Origin: Corbicula japonica
Taxonomy: Eukaryota > Mollusca > Bivalvia > Venerida > Cyrenidae
Length of the DNA stretch: 64,000 nucleotides
Direction of reading: 5' to 3'
Assembly (NCBI GenBank): GCA_038501625.1
Contig: JAZAYU010000226.1
Coordinates: forward strand, 445,001-509,000
Shown here: piece after piece, positions 1 to 11,600 of the stretch
How positions within the stretch are numbered: the stretch's first letter is position 1
How the letters are laid out: the number at the start of each line of letters is the position of its first letter
Notes under the pieces: model-generated
What the model was told of the DNA's origin: nothing
The model's database searches: none
Seen by the model: the letters and a program-made list of their open reading frames with translations, nothing else
Made by a program: the position numbers and the translations under genes

Positions 1-160
1 ATGCTTTCATAATTATTCGGATACGAAATTAGTACTCAGGTCTGATATAGTATCCGGACATCTGAATATCCGAATATTCGTTGACATCCTTACTTTCTTC
101 TAATTAAACTGCTTCTGTGATAATCTCTGATATTGTTTTGTTTTTCGGTGCAAATGACAG

Positions 161-351
161 AAGGACTAAGTGGGGGACAGATAGCAGGCATAGTGATCGG
201 CACAAGCGGTTGTCTGGTGATTGCTGCGGTTGTTTTCTATATTGTGAGATCGAACTTTTTCAAGAAACCATTGTTTGAGTCACAACAGCAGCTGTTCGGA
301 TTTGTTAATGCGTTGTTCCACAAAAGTGAGGATAGAGTGTCTATTCAGTAA
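161..351 (+). CDS. Possible terminal exon: membrane anchor and short tail
   Basis: An acceptor-like site (T-rich tract, then gacag ending at 160) precedes an open frame that ends at TAA 349-351. The first two bases complete a split codon. The 63-residue piece reads EGLSGGQIAGIVIG and then a hydrophobic, glycine-rich stretch of about 20 residues ending VVFYIV. A basic stop-transfer (RSNFFKK) and a 33-residue polar tail follow. This is the usual shape of a type I membrane receptor's last exon, with the extracellular part encoded left of the window. The family is not recognised. No clear AATAAA was seen in the next 370 bases. It could also be a chance open frame. Confidence 0.42.
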
Positions 352-719
352 AAAAGGAAAGTGACTCTATCATTGTACCATCTGACACTAACTTATAATT
401 ATTGTTGCAAGTTTCATACTGTACAAGTTCGAATATTTGTTCTTGTCTGTGCCTTTTCTGTCTGCTTTAAGTTTAGGCTTTCTATGTTTAAATGGTCCAA
501 GTGTGGATATGAACACAGCTTTGAATGTAAGCATATGATGATTTGAAATTTGTCTAGTATATTTCAGTCTGTATGTGATTCATAGATATGATATATATGT
601 ATATTTAATCAAAAAAAGTCTTGTTGTATTTATGACATGTAGTTTACTTTCTTTTCGTGTGAGAAATATTTTTAAAGCTGATTTGTGAAGGTCATCGTTA
701 TCATATCAATGAAGGAACA
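352..719. other. Possible 3' UTR / intergenic, nothing recognised
   Basis: AT-rich sequence between the possible terminal exon and the minisatellite. No conserved coding, repeat or RNA signal was seen. Confidence 0.4.
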
Positions 720-764
720 GTGATATTAAATTTCAGATGCTGTACTCTTCTAGAAGTCGTTGAA

Positions 765-1285
765 CAACTACCCCTGTACCCTATCTTGCACTACCCATGT
801 ACCCCTAGGTACCCTATTTTGCACTTCCCCTGTACCCCTAGGTACCCTTTCTTGCACTACCCCTGTACCCCTAGGTACCCTATCTTGCACTACCCCTGGA
901 ACACTAGGTTCCATATCTTGCACTACCCACGTACCCCTAGGTACCCTATCTTGCACTACACCTCTAACCCTAGGTACCCTATCTTGCACTACCCCTGGAA
1001 CACTCGGTACCATATCTTGCACTATCCCTGTACCCCTAGGTACCCTATCTTGCACTACCCCTGTACCCCTAGGTACCCTATCTTGCACTTCCCCTGAAAC
1101 ACTAGGTTCCATATCTTGCACTACCCCTGTACCCCTAGGTACCCTATCTTGCACTACACCTGGAAAACTAGGTCCCATATATTGCACTACCCCTGGACCC
1201 CTAAGTACCATATCTTGCACTACCCCTGGAACTCTAGGTACCATATCTTGCACTACCCCTGGAACTCTAGGTACCATATCTTGCG
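765..1285. repeat. 33-bp minisatellite, about 16 copies
   Basis: Tandem units of 33 bp run cttgcactacccctgtaccc then ctaggtaccctat. Most contain a cctaggtacc core that joins AvrII-like and KpnI-like palindromes. Variant units replace tgtaccc with tggaaca or tggaact. Because 33 is a multiple of three, two plus-strand frames and one minus-strand frame stay open through most of the array. Those long frames are therefore repeat artefacts, not genes. Confidence 0.93.
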
Positions 1286-1384
1286 TCCTTTCCTGCGCCT
1301 TTATGTGACAAATCTGATGTGCAAAAGGCATCTACTGTGAAATTTCTTGGTTAACTCATTACTGCATTGGGTGGCTGTTATCCT

Positions 1385-1565
1385 ATGGACGAGTTTAGAT
1401 CAGGACCAGCCGGTACACCCGATGCCGTATTATCAGGATATATACTGTTTCGCTTTTAGATTCCCTGCGATATTTCAGAACAAGAAGCGACAAATGTGGA
1501 GCTAGTTCATATGTCAGTAATGTGCCGGCTGATCTGGCTCCAGAATGGTCGCGCAAAGAGAAACC
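1385..1565. mobile_element. Diverged family B hairpin element
   Basis: Contains gatcaggaccagccggtac and, about 120 bp on, gtgccggctgatctggctcc in inverted orientation, as in the better copies at 49.8-58.7 kb. The termini are degraded. Confidence 0.5.
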
Positions 1566-2345
1566 CCCAATCTCCACACAGAGTTGTCGTTCCTTGCAGT
1601 CTCTTAAAGCGAGTAAAGGAGCGACAACTCTGGATAGAGATTGAGAAACCCCGTATATGTGAGGTTAATTTTGATGAAGCTTCACAAACAATATCCTTAT
1701 TAGATTGTATTGACACTACATTTTTACAGTTTTTTTTCTTTACTCGTCCTGTTTTCGTCAATTTAAATAATACTTTAAAAATGTAATATGCCTATCAGAA
1801 ATTGTCGAATCTGGAAAATGCAGCCACCAAACACAGACAAAAAAGAGAATAAAAGAGAGCATATGTTTATAATATGATCAATTAAAAAGACACCACAAAC
1901 AATTTACGGAAATAAGAACACTTGTCTATGACTTGGAACGGGATTCAAGGGTGCACCAACCACACACTTGCCTCCAAAGGTTCTTAAATGAAAAAAAAAC
2001 AAACACACGTATTTTTCTTGGTAAATTAACACCAACCTACCCATCAATTCGATGTGTTGCATGCCTAACACTGAAAACTGATCTCTGAAAGCCTCCAAAA
2101 ACGGAATCGGTTTGGTTGAGTATATAAGACTGGCCACTAGTGGGTTAATAAGTCTGTTTGTCTATTTATATTTTTATGCATCATAACAAAATGTTTATTG
2201 TGGCTAGTCTATTGTTATCCTGCTGAATTGAGAGAGATGTCTGTATGATGAAGTTCAGAGAGGGATGAAGACTGGCTTAAGATTAATAGTTGGAAATTGA
2301 AGAAAACAAAACACTTCATCGCCTGGAATCCAAGCTAGTTGAGCA
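1566..2345. other. Intergenic, nothing recognised
   Basis: AT-rich sequence with short random open frames on both strands. No splice-bounded or conserved frame was seen. Confidence 0.4.
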
Positions 2346-2349
2346 TATT

Positions 2350-4640
2350 TATGGAGAGATACACTGTATGTACCCAGATAATGAGAATCGCGGAAAACGA
2401 TAGATTGTGAGAATAATGATAGATCGTCAGGTAAGAGAAAACAGCATGGAGAGGTTAGTTATTGTATGAATTTCGTGTTATTGTGATCTAATACTTATCT
2501 TTTGCGATAGATAACAATCAAGCGATGCCCTAACCTTCTTCTAATACCCACAAATTTGGAATCGGCCGTCAGATAAAGTAAACAGGAAAATGATCACGCA
2601 ACATACAAAAAAACTACATATTATGCCCATTTAAAATATATTTAAACATTTTTTTTTGTAAACGACACCGCTGTTATCAAAGCCCAAACATCGACAATCA
2701 ATATGCCACCCCGCTTTAGCCAGTAATATGAGTATATTCCTTAACAAACATCTTTTTTCTGACGCACCTGAAGCAAATTGGATAACGGGGATTCGCCTAG
2801 AAAAAGTCAATAGATAATGTAAATTCATGACTGGATAATGGTATAGTTTCCCTTATTTCAACCTTAATACTATTTATTCTATGCCTTTTTGCATGTTCCA
2901 TATCTTTCCGCAAACTGCTATCTTTATGAAACAATACCACCAGCCCTACTGACAAGATAAATGACCCATTTATCTTAATGATCTTCCGAAATAGCCTAAA
3001 TTTTTTTCTGTCCCGAAGGCATCAACTAAGAACTAACCCAAAGCCTCTTAACACCCGGGTTTAGCGAATCTGAATTTGATGGTGATACATACATTAGTTA
3101 ATTACTATAACTATTATGGTCTAAGGTACGTATTCATGTAATGGGAGCCAACCGTTATACATAAGAACGCTTTTGAGAGTGGCGTCCTTTGCCAATTGGG
3201 AAGCTACTATTTAAAAAACTGTATCAATTAAGTAGCATGATTTAGTTGTGGTTTATATTAATTGTGCCAATATGCAAAACTTATAATTGACTGAAAAAGA
3301 GCGAATTTCGCAGAAATTTTAGTCTAATAAGTACATGTCAATTGTCATGATCTGGTGTGAGAGAAATTTATTGCGTGAGTAACGTTTAACGTACATCTTT
3401 GGATTTAAATGTAAAGTTACTCTTACATTGATTGTGTAACAATATTACATGTTTTATTCTTTGTTTACAAGTCTTCGACAGTTTATTTTTCACATTTTAA
3501 CACCTTTGTTTGCGTTGTGATAGGAAACACGTTACCTTCATATTATCTTTTAGACAAAATCTGCGATATGTATATAAAAGCATACAAAAGTAACTATTCT
3601 GTATAAATGAGACTCGGATATTTGAAAATTGTGTTAGAAGATAATACGAAGTGCTGTTGTAGTATCGCGAAACAACAATGCTAGATCGGTTTGGCGATAT
3701 CAGTTCGCGAAAGTAAGATGCGAGGACGCGAAAGTACGATGCAAGGGCGCGATAATAATATAATATTGTGTTTTCATGGTTTTGTTGGTCTAGGGGCTAG
3801 ACATCGAAAACGTGACAACAGGAGGCGAGAACGCGAAACATCGATGCTAAGTCGCGAAAGTGTAGCTCACATCGTACTTTCGCGATCTCGCATCGTTGTT
3901 TCGTGTTCTCGCCGAAGATGTCGACAGGGCTAAACAACGATGGCCTCAACGGAACACCGTACAATGCCATGTGTCATGGTTGAGCTTATATTTGATTAAA
4001 GCTACGACCGAAAGCTCAAAAGTATAATGAAAAGATACAGATTTTTGTAATGATCAAAGTGGATAGCAAAATGGACTGAATACAAGAATTATTAAAATAA
4101 AATAATTTTATCTAATCAATTAAATTAAGAGCAACACGAAAACTCCACCATTATCCATTTCATAAATATTTGAATTTCCCATTATCAACCGAGCGAATCC
4201 CCATTATCCAATTTGCTTCAGGTGCCTCAGAAAAAATATGTTTGTCAAGAAAAATACTCATGCTACTGGCTCAAGCGGGGTGACATATTGATTTTTGATG
4301 TTTGGACTTTGATAATAGCAGTGTCGTTTACAAAAAAAACATGCTTAAATATATTTTAAATGGGCATTATATGTAGTTTTTTTAGAAATCTGGGAGGTTG
4401 CGTGATCATTCTCCTGTTTTCCTCTTTATCTGGCGGCCGATTCTGAATGTATGGGTATGAGAGGACGGTAAGGACATCGCTTGATTGTTATCTATTGCAA
4501 AAGATAAGTATTAGATCACAATAACCTGAAATTCATACAATAACTAACCTCTCCATGATGTTTTCTCCGAGCTGGCGATCTATCATTATCTATCGTTATA
4601 CGATATTCTCATTATCTGGGTTCATACCGTGAGATATAGA
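2350..4640. mobile_element. 2.3-kb element with about 480-bp inverted arms
   Basis: The left arm (about 2350-2850) and right arm (about 4140-4640) are inverted copies. For example, tacccagataatgagaat near 2369 matches attctcattatctgggt near 4605, and the stretch around 2500-2800 returns inverted at 4200-4500. The arms differ by substitutions and small indels, so the element is old. The middle (2850-4140) has no transposase-like frame, so it is a non-autonomous foldback or long terminal-inverted-repeat element. Confidence 0.75.
3675..3935. repeat. tcgcgaaa/acgatg repeat cluster inside the inverted-repeat element
   Basis: Short units resembling gcgaaagtacgatg recur about six times, first in one orientation and then inverted (catcgtactttcgcgatctc). 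This makes an imperfect palindrome that is unusually rich in CG. Role unknown. Confidence 0.6.
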
Positions 4641-5450
4641 AATGCTTAACACTGCCCATGCCGCCTGGTCTCTGGCAATTTCTACTTAAGTTAACAGTAT
4701 AAATTTCGTTCCATCAAAAACGACAAGTGCATATAATGGTGAAAATGAATCTGTCAGGGCTATTGTTTTAAGGTAAATACCATTCCATGAAAAGCTTCGT
4801 ATGGTCTTTAACTAAAATAATAGATTTGTAGAAAGATAATAGAAAAAATAAAACAATGAGCGAAACAAAATTGAACTTTGACAGATGATCCCCACTTTTA
4901 GCTCAGGCAAATATTTTATAAAAAGGAGTAAGTACATCTAAGGGTAATTGAACAGTATCCCAAGCTATTCTGACTGAAATATTGAAACAACCAATACAAA
5001 ACAGTCTTATTGAAACAGATATACTTCATTTGAGTACCCAAAACAAGCATACATTTTCGCGCTCAGCAGCCTCCAAAGATTTATAACATTGCATATAGCG
5101 GTCGATGGCATAATTCCCTTGGCACTAAACAAAACTCATATTATTTGAAACAATAACATTGTGGGTTAAAATTGTTCCCACACATGTATCAGTGAACTCA
5201 AAACAAAGCATTTTGCGATGCGTAAAATTTATTCAAACAAAAATAATATTTTCAATGCGTCATAATTAATATTACATTATCTAAAATGCCATAACGCATA
5301 AACGTACATACAAGTTTTTACTAATTTGAGAGTAGTGTACCAGAACAGATTAAAAAATACAATGGACAAGAAGCAATAAAATGTGTAGGTAAAATAAAAA
5401 GATATGGTATGCATTGCATGTTCGGGTAATTATTTAATGTCCAATATCAT
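4641..5450. other. Downstream of ETV gene, nothing recognised
   Basis: AT-rich, with no frame or repeat that could be supported. Confidence 0.4.
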
Positions 5451-5454
5451 AAAA

Positions 5455-5575
5455 CCTAAAATTGAAAACCAGTCCTGAATCTCGAGCATCTGATTGGTCT
5501 CCATTTCAGCCAATCCGATGCCTGATATTGTGGGCTGGTTTCCAATCTAAGCTTAGAACCTTTATTTTTGTCGTT
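5455..5575. mobile_element. Diverged family A hairpin element
   Basis: Carries gaaaaccagtc, gagcatctgattgg, catttcagccaatc and ctggtttccaatct in the order of the family A hairpin, but with many substitutions and a small central deletion. Confidence 0.7.
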
Positions 5576-7255
5576 AACAGTTCCCGGGTTAAATGAGTCA
5601 CTGTTACCGTCAAGACCTACTTAACAAACGGAACTAATAAGATTCCTAATTCATTCCTGGCCGATTTAAAGTTGTTCCACCATTGTCCAGCTGGATCTGC
5701 ATTTTGCAGATGAATACAAGTCAGTCTTAAAGGTGCCTGGTCACATGTCAGGACAAAATTGTTTAGTGTTTTCAAATATCAAAACGTATCTTATAAACTG
5801 TAGAAGACCTGTTAACAAAGTAATTATGAAGTAATTTTCTTACAAAGTCAACAAATAGGTGAATATATTTAAAGTCAAACATGTTTTAGCGTTACTAACG
5901 CAGTCAAATACACTCACAATAGATCCTAAAATGTACCGATTTGTCTAAAATATCGGCGAAATTCGCTCCTTTCTAGTACTTTACGGGTCTTATATAGTGG
6001 CGCAATTTATATTAACCACAATTGAGATACTGAAAGATTCCACCCTGTACTGTGATTAAGCAGCTGTAAGTCACTTAGCATTACTCTAGTATCATGTTCG
6101 TTGTGAACGACAATATGCCATTTCTATTGAGATGAAACCTTTCACAAAATCGCATCTCTTTAGAAGTACAGAAATGCGGCAGTAGATTTGTACCGGCGCG
6201 TGTTTGGTTCAAACTCTGTTTAGACCCGAGGAAGGCTCTTTAATCTACAATTGCTCATGTCCTCGGAATCACGAACTAATGTCACTCAGATCCAGCCAAA
6301 TGTTCCACACTGGTGAGAAAGAACTATTTGGGTGCCTCTCCTATCATCTTTAAATAAGCGTTCTATAGAAAATATTCATACGCGTATATTAATGAAAATA
6401 AAATCAAAGCACTAAAGGTATAGAGTGGTCGGTATACAAAATCAATATTTTGTGTATTCATGACCGGTTTAATATGGTATTAATTCTATATATGGGAAAA
6501 CAACCAATCGTCTTAAACGGAATATGAACCAATAGCCTTGAAAAAAATGTGTGCGGTGCTGATCAGTTATGAAACTCACATCGGACTTGGTATTTCATGA
6601 AAAGAAGGTTATCGCTTTCATAAATAAGCTACAACTGGTATATGCGTATAGCTATAAATAGCATGGTATATAGTTTAAAGGTCACCATGAATATTTTGGC
6701 ATTGTAATATAACAATTTTTAACAATTAACAAAACATTTACAAGGTCTGGTAAAATATTTCAGATACATGTATAATCAAAATCCTCAGTACAAACAGCTT
6801 GTCCATTGTATTATATGTATTATATGAGAAACGTCACGTAAAATGTGTTTTTAATATATCGTAACAACTCAAACGTGAAATACATTCCATCAAAGATCAA
6901 AGACCTATATATATATAGGTCTTTGCAAAGATACATTTTCCAGTGACGCCCCCATTAAAAATAATTAAAGCATGTGTACTCAGTCCAACAACCACAATAA
7001 CAAACAGAATTCCGCATATTCTTATTATATCTGAAACATCTATATTTTGATCACGTGCGATTTCATAATCATACCAGTCTTTAACAAATACATGTACACA
7101 TATAATTCTATTTTAATGAATTTAAGATTCATTTCAAACAAGTGTACTGTATATGCAATAATATAAGACGCAGCTTCGTGAGATCTTTCACAAGGATCGG
7201 GTATTTCTATATCTACCTACCAAGAAACGTAAAGGAAGCTATTGCAAAACTAGCA
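5576..7255. other. 3' flank of ETV gene, no gene seen
   Basis: AT-rich. The only notable structure is a 28-bp perfect palindrome near 6898-6925 (caaagacctatata and its complement). A TTTATT at about 5566, read as AATAAA on the minus strand, is a distant polyadenylation candidate for the ETV gene. Confidence 0.35.
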
Positions 7256-7256
7256 T

Positions 7257-7969
7257 CTTAAGGTATTGCAAACATTCCAAATGGCGAAAACAGGCTAAAA
7301 TTTCAAAATATGAATTTTGGGGAAAATACTTATTGCCACCTAGATTTTAGTAAATGAATGGATTTAGCTATGGATGTAGTAAATGTTTGCAAGCTCAGTT
7401 TAGTCTAACTCATGTTCTAATTACCAAGCACATACTAAAACAAAAGAAAAACCATTTGCATGAGAACTCTGAAATTCATGAACAATATACCAAAGCAACT
7501 CATACCTGAAAGAAGTATATGCTGGTCTACAATGTTTAGTGCCAATTCGTCAAAATAATGTTAGGGTTTTCAAGAAATTCAAGGAAAACTTACTTCCTAC
7601 TTTCACTTTCTACTTTCACTTTGAACCAGGAAATAAGATTTCCTTGAATTTCTTGAAAACCCTAACATTATTTTGACGAATTGGCACTAAACATTGTAGA
7701 CCAGCATATACTTATTTCAGGCATGAGTTGCTTTGGTATATTGTTCATGAATTTCAGAGTTCTCATGCAAACGGTTTTTCTTTTGTTTTAGTATGTGGTT
7801 GGTAATTAGAAAATGAATTAGACTAAATTGAGCTTGCAAACATTTACTACATCCATAGCTAAATACATTTCTTTACTAAAATCTAGGTGGCAATGAGTAT
7901 TTCCCCCAAAATTCATTTTTGAAATTTTAGCTAGTTTTCGCCATTTGCAATGTTTGCGACCTCTTAAGT
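7257..7969. mobile_element. 713-bp near-perfect palindrome (foldback element)
   Basis: Two arms of about 330 bp flank a centre of about 50 bp (7590-7639). The left arm starts ttaaggtattgcaaacatt and the right arm ends aatgtttgcgacctcttaa. Long inner stretches (7505-7589 against 7640-7720) match almost perfectly. A second copy with one truncated arm lies at 31238-31694. On the minus strand it starts about 190 nt beyond the ETV stop, so a long ETV transcript would carry it. No coding capacity. Confidence 0.85.
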
Positions 7970-8155
7970 TTTTTTAAGAGAACAAATACTGCCTTTTCAA
8001 GTTCTTTAAAGCAATTTATGGTATTAAATTAACTTGCACTATAAATACATTTTCAACACGAATGTCATGTTTGTTCGTAAGATTATTAGTAGGAGCATTT
8101 CTAGATGCTAAATGTTTATGGCGTCTTTGCAACATCTTTCCACATAGTGGCTCTT

Positions 8156-8605
8156 CTAATAAACACACGAGTCCATATATGGGCCTGAATTGTACATCTT
8201 CTGCATATCCTGCATATACTGATATCTGTGTGGATCTGGCGGTTGGAAAATGTTAGTCCCTGTGCCAGAAGCTACATTTATTGGTGTTAACTGTTGAATC
8301 GGTGATGGCGTTGTCACCGACGTAAACGGAAATGACGCAGTTTGTGATTCCGGAGATTGACTAGATTCTCGGAAAAGTCCGTCATTTACGGAATGCACCG
8401 ATGAGTCTGTTTTTAAAACAGGTCGGTGATTATCTGGGAATGCCATAGAAAACAAAGCTTCTGGATCACACACAAATTTATACACATATCGTTCACCAGC
8501 AACTTTTTGCATTATTCCTTTTTCGTAATAGTATCTCAATGACCGACTTAGTTTGTCATAGTTCATTGCTGGCCGATTTTTCTGTATACCCCATCTTCGT
8601 GCCAC
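8156..8605 (-). CDS. ETV1/4/5: ETV exon 9, second half of ETS domain and C terminus
   Basis: 450 nt from acceptor tattttag to TAG at 8158-8156. It opens [20 protein letters not shown] and continues [17 protein letters not shown] to [17 protein letters not shown], almost identical to the vertebrate PEA3 group. The two recognition-helix arginines are present. The remaining 90 residues are serine/threonine/proline rich and end GPYMDSCVY, recalling the short conserved ...VY end of ETV1. Confidence 0.97.
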   Translation of the reverse strand: MARRWGIQKNRPAMNYDKLSRSLRYYYEKGIMQKVAGERYVYKFVCDPEALFSMAFPDNHRPVLKTDSSVHSVNDGLFRESSQSPESQTASFPFTSVTTPSPIQQLTPINVASGTGTNIFQPPDPHRYQYMQDMQKMYNSGPYMDSCVY

Positions 8606-11600
8606 CTAAAATAAAGAAAAATGCTATAAATGACCTTGTAAGAGTAGAGTTTATATCGCGACCAGTTTGACGTACATGTATATTGTTCAGACTTCCCTGT
8701 CAAATAGTCTAGAATTTATATTAAAAAATGGCCGGAATAAAAAAAGGTCTGAAGAGTTTCATATAGTAACTTAAGAGAATATCATCAAATAAGAAAACAG
8801 TATTTTGTAAACATCTCTAGAAATGTGCTTTCTGCTTATCTAATTATTTTAACACTGTAGTTAATTGTTTAATGTACCTCTAAACCAAGCATCGCTATTC
8901 ATCTTAGTTCCGATCCATACAGTGTAAACAACAAATAAATGAAAATGGAACTTTAACAGCCACTGAACATGACAAATAAGCGCGATTTACTTGATCTGTT
9001 CACGAACAGTTTTGGAAATGGAAATGCATAACTGCCTACGCCGCTAACCTCCTCCTAATTCAGTATCTCCGCATCAAACGAGGGTTACTCTTGATCATGG
9101 AACCGTTTATATGATAATTTTCCATGTTCAGCCTTGTATGGATCCAAGATAAAAATGGGTTTGTCCCGACAGAGACTGGAACCAAACAGAATTTGATTCC
9201 GGTATGGATCTTATACTATAATTCCGGCCTATCACAGCAGTCGGTATTGGCGAATTATGAAAACAAACTTGAGATCCAGAGAAACTCTGTCTATTTGAAT
9301 ATTGAAACTGTTTTTTAAAAAGGCGAAATATTGAAATATATACTGTTAAATCATTTTATTTTGCGCGGGTTTAATTTTCGCGTATTTCACGCTACGGCAT
9401 TTGCGCGAATTTCAACTCGGGAGATATTAAACCATTTTACAGTGTTTCTTTACAGGAAAATACAGTTGCGCGAATTTATGCCACCGCGAATTAGTTATTT
9501 ACGGGTTTTGCGCGAAATTTTGTCCCCGCGAAATTAAATGATACTGCAATACGTTTTTTAGGTGCGGTATCATGCTCGACCTTCAGATATCTTAATGTTT
9601 GAATGTTTGATCATACCTGTTTACACAATGTCTAAAACTGGTATATTTAAAGAGATGTGAATGGAACTTTGAAAGCCACTGAACAGGACAAATATGAAAA
9701 TGTTGCCGGCTCAATTTGAGTGAGTCTTACAAGTAAATCTATTTTGCCGAACTTTTAGACCACGATTTAAAAATAATAAAACTGCTGCTGGAGACCAGTG
9801 TCAAATCTAAAGCATCTGAATTGGCTGAATAGGGGACAAATCTGCTGTTCAGCCATTCTAATGCTTGAAATTTGAGACTAGTCTCTATCTTAGTTATGAG
9901 CTTGGGCACTGGATTCACCCTGTGAAATGTGAAACAATGTGAAAAAAAAACGTGTTCTTATGATAGTAGGTGGCATTTCATCTTACCTCTTCCGGTTCTA
10001 TTAGTTTAAATTCCAGACCACGTCCCGTCCAGGCAATGAATGAGGAGTTAGCCGGATCATCCAATAAGGTGACCAGAAACTGCCAAAGCTGCAGGCTGCC
10101 ACGCCTTTGGTAGGAAGGGTGTGGCAGATCCCGGTATCGCTCAAAGTACAAGTCTCTGTAGAGTTCTGCCTTCATGTCCATTCCTGAAAATACAGGTCAC
10201 ATGTGGACAAATGAGAAATCAGTAACCAAGTTCAAGAATGCAGAAATAATTTCTAGGTAATATCATGTCTCGAATCTTGGTATTTTTATGGCAACTAAAG
10301 TGAGATGAAACTTGTGAATATTGTGTGTGTACTATGTTCTTTTGTCCTTATCATTATTGTTGAATATATTAAAATAGAACTCATCGTAAAGGCCGCCCCG
10401 AAGTTATGACCACCTTGATAACAAGATCACAATTTCAATGTCATGCTTTACAGTTTGGCACTTTTTTGCCCCTAAATAAAGATCACATCACTTTTAAGAC
10501 CACTTTTGTCCAGTCTTAGAGATTGTCTTAATAGCGAGGTTTCACTGTATTAAGAGTTTAAATAAGCTTATCCAGCGACTGTTATACAGCGAAATTTCGC
10601 TATTTAGACCACCTATAGAACTGGACAAAAGGGATCTTAATAGCGCGATGGCATTTATTTTATTGCGGAAATAAGAGCAAAACTGTTAAACAAAAAATAA
10701 AAATTGTGGTCTAAATATCAAGGTGGTCTGAATTTTACCCAGGGTTTTACTGTAATTACTTTGCTTTATTGTGAAACAATAATCAGATTGCTCTGTATAA
10801 TCGTGTTGGTGTTCTTAGAAATAAAACAAACAATGCCCAAGGTTATAAAACTGAGCATGGAAACCAGTCTCAAATCTCAAGCATCTGATTGGCTGAAATG
10901 GCGACCAGTCGCCATTTCAGCCAATCAGATGCTTGAGATTTGAGACTGGATTCCAATCTCCGCTTTATAACCTTCAGCCCTGCAGTAGACAGCATCAGAA
11001 TTGAAAACGATGCACACAGAAAATAGCGGCATGGAAAATGCTGACAATTTACAAATACACAATTAAAGAAAAAACACATAGGCTTAATTTTTGGGCGATG
11101 CTTATTCAAAGCTGCGAGTTTTGAATAACTGGAGATCATAGCGCCTTAAGTTGAAATCATTATGTAAACAAGAAGAAAGCCCTTTAATCTTTTGATGAGT
11201 ATAATCGTGTTTAAATAGCGTATATACAAGTGTAAACAACTGTACTTCTACATGCTAATGAGTGTTGAGGGATTTTGAGAATTAGGTATACACCTCTTTA
11301 ACCTTAATCGGATGATAGGGGCTAAAATAAAAACAATGTCGGATTAATGTGGTGGTATACGGGCCTTAGACACATTTTACCCTATTCTACGACATTTCAT
11401 TCAATTAATACCAGCCAAACATACCAATTAACCACACTTTAACCAGTGTCGGTGACTTCAAATGAAGTCGGCGTCTTTGATCATAGCTTTTGAATGGCTA
11501 TAATTAACTTTGAATTGTGTTTATGCAAGATGAGCTTTGTACTGTATTTCTTCTTGATGCACTGTTTGGGTTTCTACTTGTTTTTCAAGTAGTTTTTGAT

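Larger units (their letters stand above)
8606..9986. other. ETV intron 8
   Basis: 1381-bp intron. It holds diverged family C pieces (about 8940-9290 and 9655-9735), a gcgcgaaatt repeat (9310-9545) and a diverged family A hairpin (9776-9912). No exon was seen. Confidence 0.85.

Noticed and set aside
765..1285. CRISPR-like array
   Set aside because: Units are contiguous tandem copies without unique spacers, in an animal genome.
720..1340. Open frames of 74-187 residues on both strands
   Set aside because: All run through a 33-bp minisatellite. The repeat peptides come from the period being a multiple of three.
10870..11139. Frames sharing [13 protein letters not shown] around several loci
   Set aside because: This peptide recurs wherever a family A hairpin occurs (also 46.5, 53.4 and 55.5 kb). 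It is translated mobile-element sequence, not a gene.
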